Positions 24,715-36,983 of a DNA stretch of 64,000 nucleotides are shown here, one piece after another. Under the pieces are notes generated by a model. The model ran no database searches. It had not been told where the DNA came from and worked only from the letters and a program-made list of their open reading frames with translations. Position 1 is the stretch's first letter. Every line of letters starts with the position of its first letter. The translations under genes and the position numbers were made by a program. This DNA is from Azadirachta indica (taxonomy: Eukaryota > Streptophyta > Magnoliopsida > Sapindales > Meliaceae), in NCBI GenBank assembly GCA_022749755.1, contig CM040453.1, positions 5,230,102 to 5,294,101 of the forward strand, written 5' to 3'.

Positions 24715-26054
24715 TGCATCAATCAAACTGACTTTATCAACTATAAACAATAAAACAATCAATAATTTAATAGCAATAGCTTAAAACAAAATACACAAAC
24801 AGAATATATGTAATGGACCATCGTTCAGTCATTTCATCGAACACGTTTTATACAATACTTCTACATCACTTTTTTCCATTAAACAATAGCAAATACATAT
24901 AAACCAGCAATTACTTGAGAAGGTTCATCAGCTAAAAGGAAGAGAGTCTATACAGAGGGAAATCGGACTGCTGCGGCTTTGCAACAGTGTAACTGTTCGG
25001 CTCTTTGGTGGTCTGGCGGCAAGGAGGTGAAAGTCTGGCGTAGAGTTGTAAGGGTTTTCGGGTAAAGGCCGAATGGCCAATGCGCTTTTTTCTTTTTTAA
25101 ATTTAAAATAAAAATTAAAAAATAAAAAGGAATCATTTCATTAATCACTTACAAACTTCCCTAAAATACATTATGATCTTGTCACACATACATTACAAAT
25201 TTACAATTATCATTAATGATTAATTAAAATTAATGATATTTACCAACATTTTAACCAATAACTATGAGTGGTTATTGAAATTACTTTAGTTAAATTTCTT
25301 TTGATTTCAAGGGATTAGTTATGGTAACTTACTAATATAACATTATCAACATACTAGTTAGTAATGTACATTTATAATATAATACGGCATCGTATTAAAA
25401 TTTAAAAACATTTAAGTTATAAATATGATATAATATATAGACACAGAGGGGATTTAGAAAATTAAACGTTAATTGTCATATTAACACAATTGTGTATCAA
25501 CAAATAAATCAATGGATTTATTTTTCTAGGTCTTACAATTTTTTTTGTTTTATTATTTATAAATCGATTTATATATCTACTTTAATTTTCTCTTACTTTT
25601 ATAACCAAAAAAAATTCACATGGACCAGAATGTCCTCAAAGTTCGTTTTTCCTTTTGCTTAACAACAAAAATGCTTTGTAAGTTTAACCAGAACAAACTT
25701 AAATCCGTCTGTAGCTTCAATAGTATCCCTATTTGCTTTAGTTTTGTTCCATAAAAAACGTGACATAATTTAGAAAACAGTCGTTTGTAGTTGTAGGAGT
25801 AGGACGTCAAATGGACTGGGCCGCCAAGTTGTGTTGTTCTGGGCTCGCACTTCGAACAAGCTCCGCCCCGTCAAAGCGGGATTTCCCTAGGCCTATAAGT
25901 GGATAACATTTGAGATAAGTTACGTGTAAGTCCCTATTGTATGCCAAAAACATTATAAACATCAAAATTTTGTCGATTTATTCATATAAGTCCTTTAAAT
26001 TTTCATATCACTCAACTAATAAGTCCTTTAAATTGTCAAAAACAGATTAATATA
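24715..26054. other. Intergenic: upstream region of the Mediator-associated gene
   Basis: The part near 24,950-25,080 is GC-richer and is the presumed 5' UTR/promoter on the minus strand. From there to 26,049 the DNA is AT-rich with no supported gene. Bases 26050-26054 (atata) are the left target-site duplication of the retroelement that follows. Confidence 0.6.
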
Positions 26055-26481
26055 TGTTGATACTAGATTTTGTCACCTGATATCAACTAGTAAATTTATC
26101 TGTATATAAAGAAAAAATCTCTTTCTTCTGTTATTTTTTTTCTTTTATATATTCGTTGATTTGTTAAATTATTTGAAAAATTAGTTCAAGTGGAATTTTA
26201 ATTGAAAATAATTTAAAATTTAGTAGAATTCTAATTAGAGATAATTTTGTATTCTGACTTACTTATAATTCAAATGAAATATGACTTATTCCAAAAGATT
26301 TTTTATTGGATTTGACCTAAATAAGAAATTTTGATTAAAATTTTATGCATTTGGACTTTTATCTTTTATCTTTTATTTTTTGATCCTTTATTCTTTAATA
26401 TAGATCCAATAACTATCTTATTGGATTAACATACAGATAAAAAATCAACTTAGTTGTGAAAGTTAGAAAAATTATTCAATA
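26055..26481 (-). repeat. LTR (3' LTR in element orientation)
   Basis: This 427-bp sequence aligns end to end with 33400-33818, sharing blocks such as caccTGATATCAAC, taaattatttgaaaaattag and aaatatgacttattccaaaa. Its outer edge TGTTGATAC abuts the atata duplication. The inner edge has mutated to TTCAATA. Confidence 0.88.
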
Positions 26482-27289
26482 GTAAATCCCTCAGTCTCAA
26501 AAGTAACGTATTTACTATTTAAAATTAATTAATAGCCAAAAAACTTATTATTTTTTGCCAAATTCTTTAAGATCACTTACTCTCTTTTATATGATGATTT
26601 CAAATGAAGTAAATAGCATTTTATTATTCTAGAAATAACAAAAAGCAGGTCTTAATTAAAGAGATCCTAATTAATATAATGTGATAAGTACATTTTAAAT
26701 TCCTAAATAACTTATCCATGACTCTTGACTTTCTTAGTTTCCAATAAGTTGTGAAAAGATAAATGACTTTTTGTTGACAGGGAGTGAGATCAAATGAAGG
26801 GATTGAGTGGTACTAAGTTTAAGGTTTTTACTTTCTTTTTAAATGAAAATTCTTTTCTATATGGTGTTACTTGTAAACTTGTGTTTTATTTATTTCTTCT
26901 TCTAATTTGGCATTTTTTTATGTTGTTGTTGTTCATTTTCATTTTTTTATTATGCATTTCTTTGCTTATATGGTAGGGTATTTCATTGTAGTTTTTTTTT
27001 TAATCAAGATATCATTGTTATGTAAGTATATAACTTTTGTTTCTCTAAATTTTTTAATTTGATATAGCAAAGTATAATATTTGGTTTTGTTAGGCTAGAA
27101 ATCGGTGCAACAGAGGTGTATTTATTTTTGTCTCTATAGACTTTGCATTTTGACACCGCAGAGGTGCATGATTTCGGCTTATTTCAGTGAAATCGGGACT
27201 TTGGTGGTATATTTTTGTGTCCATCTAGATTTTGTAACTTAGCATCAAAAGGTGTATACTTAACTCATCTGAGCAAGCAACTAGTATTT

Positions 27290-28471
27290 TGATGGTATTA
27301 GAAGACTTAATTTTGTTTACTATAAGGGTAATATGTTAGCATTTTATTTTTTGCTAGCGTGAAAAGACTTTCTTTAATTTATTGTAAAAATGATTTTTGG
27401 TATTTTGAGAAGATATTATTTTATCTACCGCCTTTCAGTAGTCTGATAAGACATTGTTTTGTTTACCATAAGAACGATTTCTAATAATCCGAATAAAATT
27501 TATTTTATTTACTACAAGAGAGGTTTTTGATATCTCGTGCATGCATGTGGCTCTTTTGAGTAGATAATATCGGTACCTTTTGGATAAGATTTGGTCATTC
27601 TAGATTTAATTATTTTTGGTATCTCGTAGATGTGTAAGGTTCTTTTGAGCAAATAATGTCAGTACCTCATGCATACGATTTAATCTTTTTGGATTTAGTG
27701 ACTTTCGGCATCGTGTGGATACGTATGGTTTTTTTGAACAGATGATGTTGGACCTCGTGAGTATTATTTAGTGCTTTTGGACTTTGTAATCTTGGCAGCA
27801 TAGAGCTGCAGTGTTAAGCCTTTCTAGGTATAGTTTTGGCAACGCAGAGCTATAGTATTAAGCCTTTTTAGGCATAGTCTTGGCAGCGTAGAGCTGCAAT
27901 GTATATATAGTTTTGACAGTGTAGAGTTATAATATTTGCCCTTTTTGGGCATAATTTTGATAGCAGAAAACTGCAGTCTAGGCATAGTTTTGGCAGCACA
28001 AAGTTGTAGTGTTGAGCTCTGTTAGGCATAGTTTTTGTAGGGCAGATGCAATGTATGCATAGTTTTGATAGCATAGGGCTGCAGTGTTTGGCTTTTTTGG
28101 GCATAGTCTTAGTAGCGCGGAGCTGCAATGTAGGCATAGTTTTGGCAATACGGAACTACAATGTTTAGCCTTTTTAGGCCTAGTCTTAGTAACGTAGAGC
28201 TGCAGTATAAGCACAATTTTAGCAGGTCAGAGTTGCAGTGTTGGGCCCTTCTGGACATAATCTTAGTAATGTAGAGCTGTAATATATGCATAATTTTGGC
28301 AGCACGGAGTTGTAGTGTAAGCTTATTTGGCAACGTGGAGTTGCATTGTTGGGCCCTTCTGAGCATAATTTTAGCAGCACAGAGCTGTAATTTATGTATA
28401 ATTTTGATAGCACAGAACTGCAGTGTTTGGCCTTTTTAAACATAGTTTTGGTAACGTAGAGTTATAGTGCA
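27290..28471. repeat. Three successive satellite-like tandem arrays inside the retroelement
   Basis: Array 1 (about 27290-27530) has diverged units of roughly 60 bp containing tttgtttactataag-like cores. Array 2 (about 27525-27785) has three units spaced 89 bp apart, seen from cttttgag at 27553, 27642 and 27731. Array 3 (about 27785-28471) alternates two related subunits built on gcagcgtagagctgcagtg, giving a composite unit near 80 bp. Array 3 resumes after a nested insertion at about 30856-31085. In element orientation they lie between any former pol and the 3' LTR. Confidence 0.8.
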
Positions 28472-30855
28472 TATAACATCCCAAATTTTGCCATAACATG
28501 ACAAAATTTGGAATAATACTCACATCCCCAAAATTCAATCTATCTCTACATTACAAATTAAAAATTCTCCCAAAATACAATATCAAACTTCAAAACATGT
28601 ATAATCAACATATTACTAAAATCTCAACTAAATGTCACCTTAAAAAAGGTATTCCTTATAAATTTAGCTCAAATTAATAAAGTTTAAACCTTTTACTTAC
28701 AACACGAAATAAATATAAAATAATAAATATAATACTGATTTATATATAAAGAGTATATAAACTGCAGCGCTAATTTCTAAAGTGAATCTAGCATCTCGCC
28801 ACCTTGAACACAAACATAATCTATAAAATATCAATTGGTGAGGGTTGAACTGCCTACTCGATAAGTAAATTCATGCACAATTTTTAATGTTTAAAAATCA
28901 TTTAAACAAGAAAACTATCTTTAAGAATTATTTAACAATAAACATTTATATAGGAAATCATTACTCAAAAAAAAGCATTTGATAATATGTAAGCATGATC
29001 ACAACTTTTAATAAAACTAATTTATAAAAAAAAAAAATTTAACTGAATACTTAAAAAAATTATTTAACTCATATTTTGTAATATCACTAATACCTCGGTG
29101 TCTTATTTATCACAATATAGTATAATAATATTCCGAAAATCTGGTCATTAAGGGTCAATAAATACACAATAGTAATCTAACTAGCCAGTCAATAACGGTA
29201 ATAGAAACAGAAACAATCACTACTGACAATGAGCCAAAACAGTACAGTTTACAAAATATGACATTTCATGTAAGGTAAAACAAATAACATTTATTTTTCA
29301 TGTATATTTTATACAAAACATTCAATAATTTGATAAAAGATTTCTTCAAAATAACTATTAATCATTAAAATCATTACCCATTTTGTTAAGAAATTATCTC
29401 ATGCTTAAAATAGTTTTGAAGATTAATAAAAAACACATTATGCATAAATCTACTTACCTGGACCGAACCAAAACTTTCACGCTACTTCTAACATTCAAAA
29501 CTTTCAATCACCTTATTCATAACAAAGTATAATTTAATCAAAATTATAATAATTGATTAGTTTTAAACTATGAATAACTTATTTTTAGATCTTACTTTCT
29601 ACGTACAATTCCTTTAAATATGTATCAATAACTTTTATCACATTTTAGAATCTTTTAAATTACAACATCATAATCCTTGTTTCTAAAACTCTTTACAACT
29701 TAAATAATGAAAGTTTTAGTATTGACTCGAACTCAAAGCCATACATTATAAATCCTTAAACTTACATGTTCATAATCTGTCTTTTCAGTTTCTTATTGAA
29801 TAACCTTAATTCAATAATTTTTAACTCTTAATCTATTGATCTGATTAAGCTAAATTTTTACAAAATGCTGATGACACATAAAAATATCTTGTTCAAAATT
29901 TTCATAACATTTGGACATCAAAAACATTTTCAAAATATTTTTCTTTTCGAGTACAGGTAAACTGTTCTGAAATTTCCAGATTTGAGGTTTAATGATTTGA
30001 AAATTCATCACAATTTTCATAAAAATTCAAAAATTATGAAACTTTGCAGAATATCAATAGACATGTATATAAAGCAATATTTGAAGATCATTTGGTTGAT
30101 CAAATAAATATATATTTTCGGACCTATAGCAAAAATTATTGTTCTTCAAAATATCATAGTAACATTTGAAAAATCATTAAAAAATATTTCTTAACTTATT
30201 GCAACAAAATTAAAATTTTTTAAATTCTTTAATGAATGTAGTTTATTATCATAAAAAGATTATTAATAAAAAGTAGTCGAAAGTTTATATTTTAATTATC
30301 AATAAATAAACTATTCAGACAACTCTATAAAATCCTAATTCTAATAACTACCAATTAATTTTTAATCAATAATCTGATCAATCAAATATGTAACATATAA
30401 TTAGGATCATCTGAAATCACAAGAGAGACATAATTTATTTCCAAGAGAACTCACCTAAAAGATATTTGAATAGAGAATAAGTTAATATACATATTTTCTC
30501 TTTCTTTTAATTTCCTCTTATTTCTTTTTTCTTCTTCTCTTTTATTTTTTCTCTTTTCCTCTTCCGTTTACTTTTCTCTCTCCTTTTTTTTTTACGGCCT
30601 AAAAGAATAAGAACTCTAATTATAATCTCATTTAACTTAATCTACACATTATATGAAGTATCACTCAACTCATTTAACTTTTCATTTTATACTTTTTACT
30701 TATAATAAAATACCTATTATCCAATAGTTTCATTCTTTTCAAAAATATACATATTCATTCATAATAAGTAAACTTCACCAAAGTAAATATACTTGTCTTA
30801 TAAACTTTTAATCATTTGTATTATTTATATAATATAGTGAAATTTAGGTATTACA
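28472..30855. mobile_element. Nested LTR-type insertion, 2.38 kb (probable solo LTR)
   Basis: This sequence interrupts array 3. It begins TATAACATCCCAAATTT, probably once TGTAACATCCC, and ends AAATTTAGGTATTACA, so the ends are near inverse copies as in plant LTRs of the TGTAACACCC...GGTGTTACA class. Flanking 5-mers are gtgca (28467-28471) and gtgta (30856-30860). No coding frame is present. A long solo LTR, or a short two-LTR derivative too diverged to split by eye, are both possible. A CT-rich stretch is at 30,490-30,600. Confidence 0.65.
28481..28511. other. Perfect 10-bp inverted repeat (hairpin) near the LTR edge
   Basis: CCAAATTTTG (28481-28490) and CAAAATTTGG (28502-28511) are perfect inverse copies separated by 11 bases. 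The arm also matches the terminal AAATTT of the insertion. Confidence 0.75.
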
Positions 30856-31085
30856 GTGTAGGCATAATTTTTGCAACGCGAAACTGCAGTGTTGGGCCCT
30901 TCTAGACATAATCTTGGCAGTACGAAGCTGTAATATATGTATAGTTTTGATAGCGCGAAACTGTAGTGTTTATATAGTTTTGGCAGCGCAGAGCTGCAAT
31001 ATTTGACCCTTCTGAACATAATTGTAATAATGCAGAATTGCATTGTTTGGCCTTTTTGGAAAAGCTATCAGTACTACGGAGATAC
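30856..31085. repeat. Distal part of satellite-like array 3
   Basis: The units (gcagcgcagagctgcaatat, ttggcagtacgaagctgtaa and similar) continue the pattern broken at 28471. This shows that the array predates the nested insertion. Confidence 0.85.
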
Positions 31086-31924
31086 ATTATTTTTGATAGT
31101 TTGAGGCTTTTTTTACTTTTCTTTTCTTAGAAAAAGTGAGCAGATGAAAGATTATATAATAATTGCATTATAAATTAGTTAAATATAAACAAATATGCTA
31201 ACGTACATGCTCAAAGCATTTATATATAAATAAAACATGTCCATAAGTCATTATATATAAAAAGAGATAAACAAAGAATACATATTAAATTATATTGAAA
31301 TTAATATAATATTATATTTAATTTTATTCAAATAATAAATTTTCTTTAATAAAAAGAGGCTAATTTCAACTTAATATACATAATTATTTGAAAATTATAT
31401 TTATTTTTCTTCTAATTTAGTTAGAAATAATAAATCGTAATTTTTCTTCTACTTTTCTGGTAACTAAAAAAAATTTGTTATAAAAGCTAATTTTCTTCTT
31501 TTAATACCATTATGTTAATATATAAAGCGAACATATATTTATAAACAAAAAATATAAAAAATTAAGAAGATAACTCAAATTATTTTAACATTATAACAAA
31601 TTTAAAATCATAATATTTATAATTTAACGCATAAAGTGTAGTGTTCTTGAGAAATAATAAATTATAAATTTTTTAGGCTATATTGTAGATAGTTAAAAAT
31701 TATTAGTCATGTCAGATTATTTTAACAAGTCATTAGAGTATAATATTAAACATTTAGACAATTTAAGTATAAAACATAAATAATTAAAGTTGAAAAGGAT
31801 AAATAGTAAGTAGATAAAGACATTTATTATGAATAAAATATTGATAATAGATCAAAACCTAAGAGATATTTAGATTTAGATATAAAAAATATTTAATTTG
31901 GATAAAATATTGATAATAGATTTA

Positions 31925-32507
31925 GACTTAATGAAATAAATCAAAAAATGGATTTTTGTTTAAGAATGAAATCTTATTGGAACTGTCCATATCTAGTTCA
32001 TCCTTCAGAACCATATCATATCCCGGATCTGATGAAATAGGATGAATTGAGATGGTATTCTGTAAATACGTAATTATCTTGAACATATTAACTATTTCTT
32101 TATTTTCCGATCGCCTGGAAGGGATAAAAGAAACATCCTCTTCTTTCTTTAAGAATTTTTTATCTTTAGTGGACCTTTCAGTAGGATTCAAACCTAGATA
32201 AAGTTTTGACCAACTGTCAGAGAAAAAAGAATGAATGGATCTTGTAGGATTCTCAAGAAATTCTTCGATTTCTTCCGGAAGAAAATGCTTATTTATCTGC
32301 CTTTCATGTTCTGTGAATAGTTGGGACATTGAGGAATATTCAGAAAAGCTTTTAGGGAATCAGTCTGATTCTATCTCTGATTGTTCCGTTTGAAGAAAGG
32401 AAGGATCCCAAAGAATCATCTTTCTTTTAGTTGTTGAATCTCTCTTTGATTGCTCAATGTTTGATATTCTGAATCCTTATTACTAATGGAATCGAAAGGA
32501 TCTCTGA
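31925..32507 (-). pseudogene. ycf2: Plastid ycf2 fragment (NUPT) inside the retroelement
   Basis: The minus-strand frame 32329-31928 reads as the chloroplast Ycf2 protein: [55 protein letters not shown] and [17 protein letters not shown]. Homology continues upstream to about 32507 ([25 protein letters not shown]), but in-frame stops and an indel break it. It is therefore a non-functional piece of plastid DNA of about 580 bp in nuclear DNA. Near-identical 35-bp segments flank it at 31866-31900 and 32509-32543. Confidence 0.9.
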
Positions 32508-33376
32508 AATATTTAGATTTGAATCTAAAAAATATTTAATTTGAAGAAGAATTTTTTCTATTCACGCAGAATGGTTTTACATTTGTATTAAAAAGATATT
32601 TTGATTTGGACTTAAATATTATTTTGCATTATATCCTAATGATATTTAATTTTAAACCCTAATGATATTTTGATCTTGACTCAATTAATATTTATCCATG
32701 AACCCATATAATTCGTCATGTTTTTGTTGGATGAAATAGTGTGTATTTCATTCATCATTACTTTTAGAACTTTATTTTTAATTTAAACTGAATAAATTTT
32801 TTTTGAAATTTTATTTTTATTTATCTTTTCTTAATAATATATATTAAAATTTAAATATATGCAATATATGTAATAGGGGTTTAAATATGACAATTTTTCT
32901 ATACCCTAAACACACACACCTTAAACACTTAGGTATAATTTTTTCACAAATTTGGGGATTAGCTCACGCTCTAACTCGATGGAAAATTCTATAATATTAG
33001 AGGATATCTTATCATTAGGAGGGATTGAACATATGCCTTCAAATACTTTATCAAGATCAACTATATTAACCATGTATACAATTAATATAAATAAAAATAA
33101 AATACTCAAATAGTTTATCAATGTCAAATATATTAAACTATGTATACAAGTAATATAAATAAAAATAAATAATCAAATATTTTATCAAGATCAAATATAT
33201 TCACCATGTATACCATTAATATAAATAAAAATAAATATTTAAATATTTTATCGAGATCAAATATATTAAATCATGTAAACAATCAATACAAATAAAATAA
33301 ATACATACCTTTTAGTACAGCACGAAGTTTTCTTGTCGTAATAGATTTTCCTTAAACGTGAAATTGGCTTTTTGTC

Positions 33377-33399
33377 TTTTTCCCACAAACGACACCAAC
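33377..33399 (-). other. Putative primer-binding site of the retroelement
   Basis: On the minus strand, directly after the LTR, the sequence is GTTGGTGTCGTTTGTGGGAA. It resembles the tRNA-primer site seen in Tat-lineage Ty3/gypsy elements, with C-to-T changes typical of methylated-cytosine decay. The lineage call rests largely on this site and the array position. Confidence 0.6.
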
Positions 33400-33818
33400 T
33401 GTCGATAGCAGATTTCATCACCTGATATCAACCAATAAATTTATCTGTATGTGGAGAAAAGACCTTTTTCTTCTATTATTTCTTTCCTTTATATACTCGT
33501 TGATTCGTTAAATTATTTGAAAAATTAGTTCAAATAGGATTTTAATTGAAAATAATTTAAAATTTAGTGAAATTTTAATTAAAGATAATTCAGTATTCTT
33601 ACTTACCTATAATTCAGATGAAATATGACTTATTCCAAAAAATTCTTTATTAAATTTGATCTAAATAAGAAATTTTAATTAAGATTTTATAAATTTAGAT
33701 TTTTATCCTTTTATCTTTTGATCTCTATTTTTTAATATGAATCCAATAACTATTTTATTGAGTTGATGTGCAGATGAAAAATTAACGTAATTTTAAACGT
33801 TAGAAAAATAGTTCAACA
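33400..33818 (-). repeat. LTR (5' LTR in element orientation)
   Basis: This 419-bp sequence runs TGTCGATAGC...GTTCAACA and is the partner of 26055-26481. The flanking atata duplication follows at 33819-33823. Confidence 0.88.
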
Positions 33819-34730
33819 ATATAATACGTCCCATCTCACTACATATTGTGTACAAGTACGTCATAGTTCAATCAATCCATTTGATACTGTTATCAAATCA
33901 ATATTTTAGTATTTTCTTAATATTAGATACTCTAATATGATTAAACCAGTTATCACAACCACTGATAAAATCAGGTATGTTAAAAGAGATCGAACCGAGA
34001 AAATTGTTTTTTTTTTTTAATAAAAAAAGAAGGCATCTACTAAGTAGCTGAACAAAAAAATTGCAAGCGTTTAACATTAAAGCCTGCTGACGAGAATTGA
34101 TGTACAACCAACTTTAACGCATTTGAATCAAATCAACCTACCAGTTTTCCTTCCATATTTTTGGACATTTCTGTACCAGAAAACGACTCTAAAATGGTGG
34201 TCATTATCCATCCTATATCAATTAAGAAGCTAGAAGACTTCAGCTTTGGCTTAGCATTCAAAAACAGAAATGACAGTTGAATATAAAACAGGTAAACGTG
34301 TAGCCATTAATGCCGTTTCTCTTCATTTTTAGCTGTTTATTTTTCTAGTAAATCCATTTAATGCATATTTGTTATTTGTTCAAACATAGGGTCCTCCTGC
34401 GTTGGTTGGATCTCCATTATTTTTCTTGCCTCACTTGTACTTACTAACTGTACAGAAAGGATAAAGTCTTCCATTTGAAATCTGTTATATTTCAAACTGT
34501 TTGTTTTCAGTGCTTGTGTTATGCTGTAGAAGTAAGTAGAGAGGTTTTTACTTTCTTCCAGGAATTGTTGAATATAATTAGAAACTCATGCAATTTTCAT
34601 AGAAGCTCTGTTGTTCTTTCTTTTAAAAAAAAATTTTGTAAGCATATGTATGGAATGAGTTTCATGTTAATGTTCATGTAGTATATGAAACAAGTTCTGT
34701 TTTGCTGTTGCTTTTGCAGGAAATTAAGAA
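33819..34730. other. Intergenic: NPF6.1 promoter and leader
   Basis: No gene is supported. An acceptor-like cttttgcag ends at 34719, eleven bases before the NPF6.1 ATG, and a possible donor (acaggtaaacg) lies near 34291, so a 5' UTR intron is likely. Confidence 0.55.
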
Positions 34731-36983
34731 ATGGGAACTACAGAAATCAAGTCACCAGAAAGTGTCCACGAGACACCAGCTAGTTTTGCTGGAACTTCAA
34801 GTCAGAGAAAGAAGCTCAGTGTCTTCTTCATCGAGTCTGACAATAGACGAATGGCTCTCGGCCGCGGTTATACTGGAGGAACTACACCTGTCGACGTTCA
34901 TGGAAAGCCAATTACTGATCTTTCAAAGACTGGAGGCTGGATTGCCGCCCTCTTCATTTTCGGTAAACTGCTATTTTCACAAAGTAAATTAAATATTGCT
35001 CATCTCCGTTTGTTTGATCAGAGAATAGTCGGCGCAAGTGATTTGTGTAGGTCATACAGTGAATTGGATTGTTCTTTAATTGTACAGGGAATGAAATGGC
35101 TGAGAGAATGGCTTATTTTGGTCTCTCTGTCAATATGGTGACGTTTATGTTCTATGTTATGCATAAATCCTTTACTGATTCATCGAATGCTGTTAACAAC
35201 TTTCTGGGAATATCACAAGCATCTTCTGTCCTTGGTGGGTTTATAGCTGATGCTTATCTTGGCCGATATTGGACAATAGCCATTTTCACTACTCTCTATC
35301 TTGCGGTATGAAGTAATTTTTTATTGATTTTCGTCAATTAGGATGGCAGCAGCAGCTGTAAAACTAATGAATGATACGATGATGACACTTCTTTGCTTTT
35401 CAATTCTCTTTCCTGGAGGGCCTGACAGGAATAACCTTATGCGCAACAATGAATGTTTTCACGCCAAACCAAGATCAATGTGATCGCTTATCGCTGCTTA
35501 TTGGAAAATGCGAGCCAGCAAAATCATGGCAGATGGTTTACCTCTATACAGTTCTTTATCTAACTGGATTTGGAGCAGCAGGTATAAGGCCTTGTGTCTC
35601 TTCTTTTGGGGCTGATCAATTTGATGAAAGAAGCAAGGATTACAAGACTCGCCTCGATAGATTTTTCAACTTTTTTTATCTTTCTGTCACTGTTGGAGCA
35701 ATTGTCGCCTTCACTTTGGTGGTCTACATTCAAATGCAACACGGATGGGGATATGCTTTTGGTGCATTGGCCATAGCTATGGGGATATCAAACATGTTAT
35801 TTTTTCTTGGTACTCCTTTATACAGGCATAGATTGCCAGGAGGCAGCCCTTTGACGCGGGTTGCCCAAGTTCTAGTAGCTGCTTTTCGGAAACGAAACGC
35901 TAATTTCTCTAGCAGTGAGTTTGTAGGCTTGTACGAGGTTCCTGGCAAATATTCTGCTATAAAGGGTAGTGGAAAGATTACTCACACTGATGATTTCAGG
36001 TTATCTCTCATTCCATCATTTAATTTCTGGTTCAATTATTTCGTGTAAGTGATTGATTCAATACTCTAATCGCGGTATGTAACATCAGAGCTTTTTGAGC
36101 CTGCAGATGTTTGGACAAAGCAGCTCTGCAATTAAAGGAAGACGGCATTGAACCAAGCCCCTGGAGACTTTGCACCGTAACTCAAGTCGAGGAAGTCAAA
36201 ATACTTATCAAACTCATTCCAATACCAGCTTACACCATCATGCTCAGTGTAATATTAACAGAGTTTCTTACTCTTTCGGTGCAACAGGCATATACTTTGA
36301 ACACCCACATGGGTAATCTGAAACTTCCTGTAACATGTATGCCTGTGTTTCCTGGTCTCAGCATATTTCTTATTCTATCTCTCTATTACTCCACATTTGT
36401 TCCTCTATCTCGGCACATTACTGGTCATCCTCGCGGTGCTTCTCAGCTCCAGAGAGTAGGCATTGGCTTGGCAGTCTCAATCATATCTGTGGCATGGGCT
36501 GGTATTTTTGAGAGATATCGAAGAAATTATGCCATAAAACATGGGTATGAGGCTAGTTTTTTATCTCCAATGCCAAACTTAAGTGCATTCTGGTTGTTGA
36601 TTCAATATTGCCTGATTGGCATAGCTGAAGTATTTTGCATTGTGGGATTATTGGAATTTCTTTATGAAGAAGCTCCAGATGCAATGAAGAGCATAGGATC
36701 TGCATATGCTGCTCTGGCAGGCGGTTTAGGTTGCTTTGCAGCATCTATATTGAACAGCATCATCAAATCTGTAACAGGAAATCCTGAGAAAAGCCAACCA
36801 TCTTGGCTATCACAGAATATAAATACTGGTAGATTCGATTATTTGTACTGGCTGCTTGCGGTTTTGAGTGTCATCAATTTCTGTGCTTTCCTGTATTCCG
36901 CGCATAGGTACAAGTACAGGTCAGAGCAAAAGGCTGAGGTAATGGAGAACAAACAGAACACCCCATCAATGGAAGCTAAATAG
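34731..36983 (+). CDS. NPF6.1: NRT1/PTR family transporter, NPF6.1-type
   Basis: Four exons (34731-34962, 35088-35305, 35419-35999, 36107-36983) encode 635 residues, normal for the family. The exon 3 acceptor must be cctggag at 35418: the nearer cctgacag would read into a stop at once, while the upstream site gives GLTGITLCATMNVF. The proton-coupling ExxER motif is present (NEMAERMAYFG), followed by a DAYLGRYWT block, GAAGIRPCVSSFGADQFDE and about 12 membrane segments with a central cytoplasmic loop. NPF members carry nitrate, peptides or hormones; the substrate of subgroup 6.1 is not settled. It matches Arabidopsis At5g13400, consistent with its position next to FKBP19 and transaldolase. Confidence 0.92.

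Larger units (their letters stand above)
26055..33818 (-). mobile_element. Old non-autonomous LTR retroelement, Tat-like Ty3/gypsy, 7.8 kb
   Basis: Two alignable direct repeats, 26055-26481 and 33400-33818, bound the element. The 3'-side copy begins TG and ends TTCAACA; the other begins TGTTGA and ends TTCAATA. The flanking 5-bp duplication atata is perfect (26050-26054, 33819-33823). On the minus strand the LTR ending TATCGACA is followed at once by GTTGGTGTCGTTTGTGGGAA. That resembles the TGGCGCCGTYTGTGGGAA primer-binding region of Tat/Ogre-type Ty3/gypsy elements. A purine-rich tract (GAGACTGAGGGA) lies just before the other LTR. No gag-pol frame survives. The interior holds satellite-like arrays, a nested LTR-type insertion and plastid DNA. 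The many LTR differences indicate age. Confidence 0.85.

Noticed and set aside
27868..28443. Overlapping minus-strand frames encoding Cys/Leu/Tyr-rich repeats (LQLRATKTMPKKAKHC and similar)
   Set aside because: They are translations of the tandem DNA array, appear in several frames and lack any domain; the same happens at 30825-31087.
31928..32329. 133-residue minus-strand frame as a nuclear gene
   Set aside because: It is a fragment of plastid ycf2 with upstream stops, sitting inside a retroelement, so it is a pseudogene.
35421..35428. cctgacag as the NPF6.1 exon 3 acceptor
   Set aside because: It would read GAA TAA, an immediate stop; the upstream acceptor at 35418 keeps frame and family sequence.
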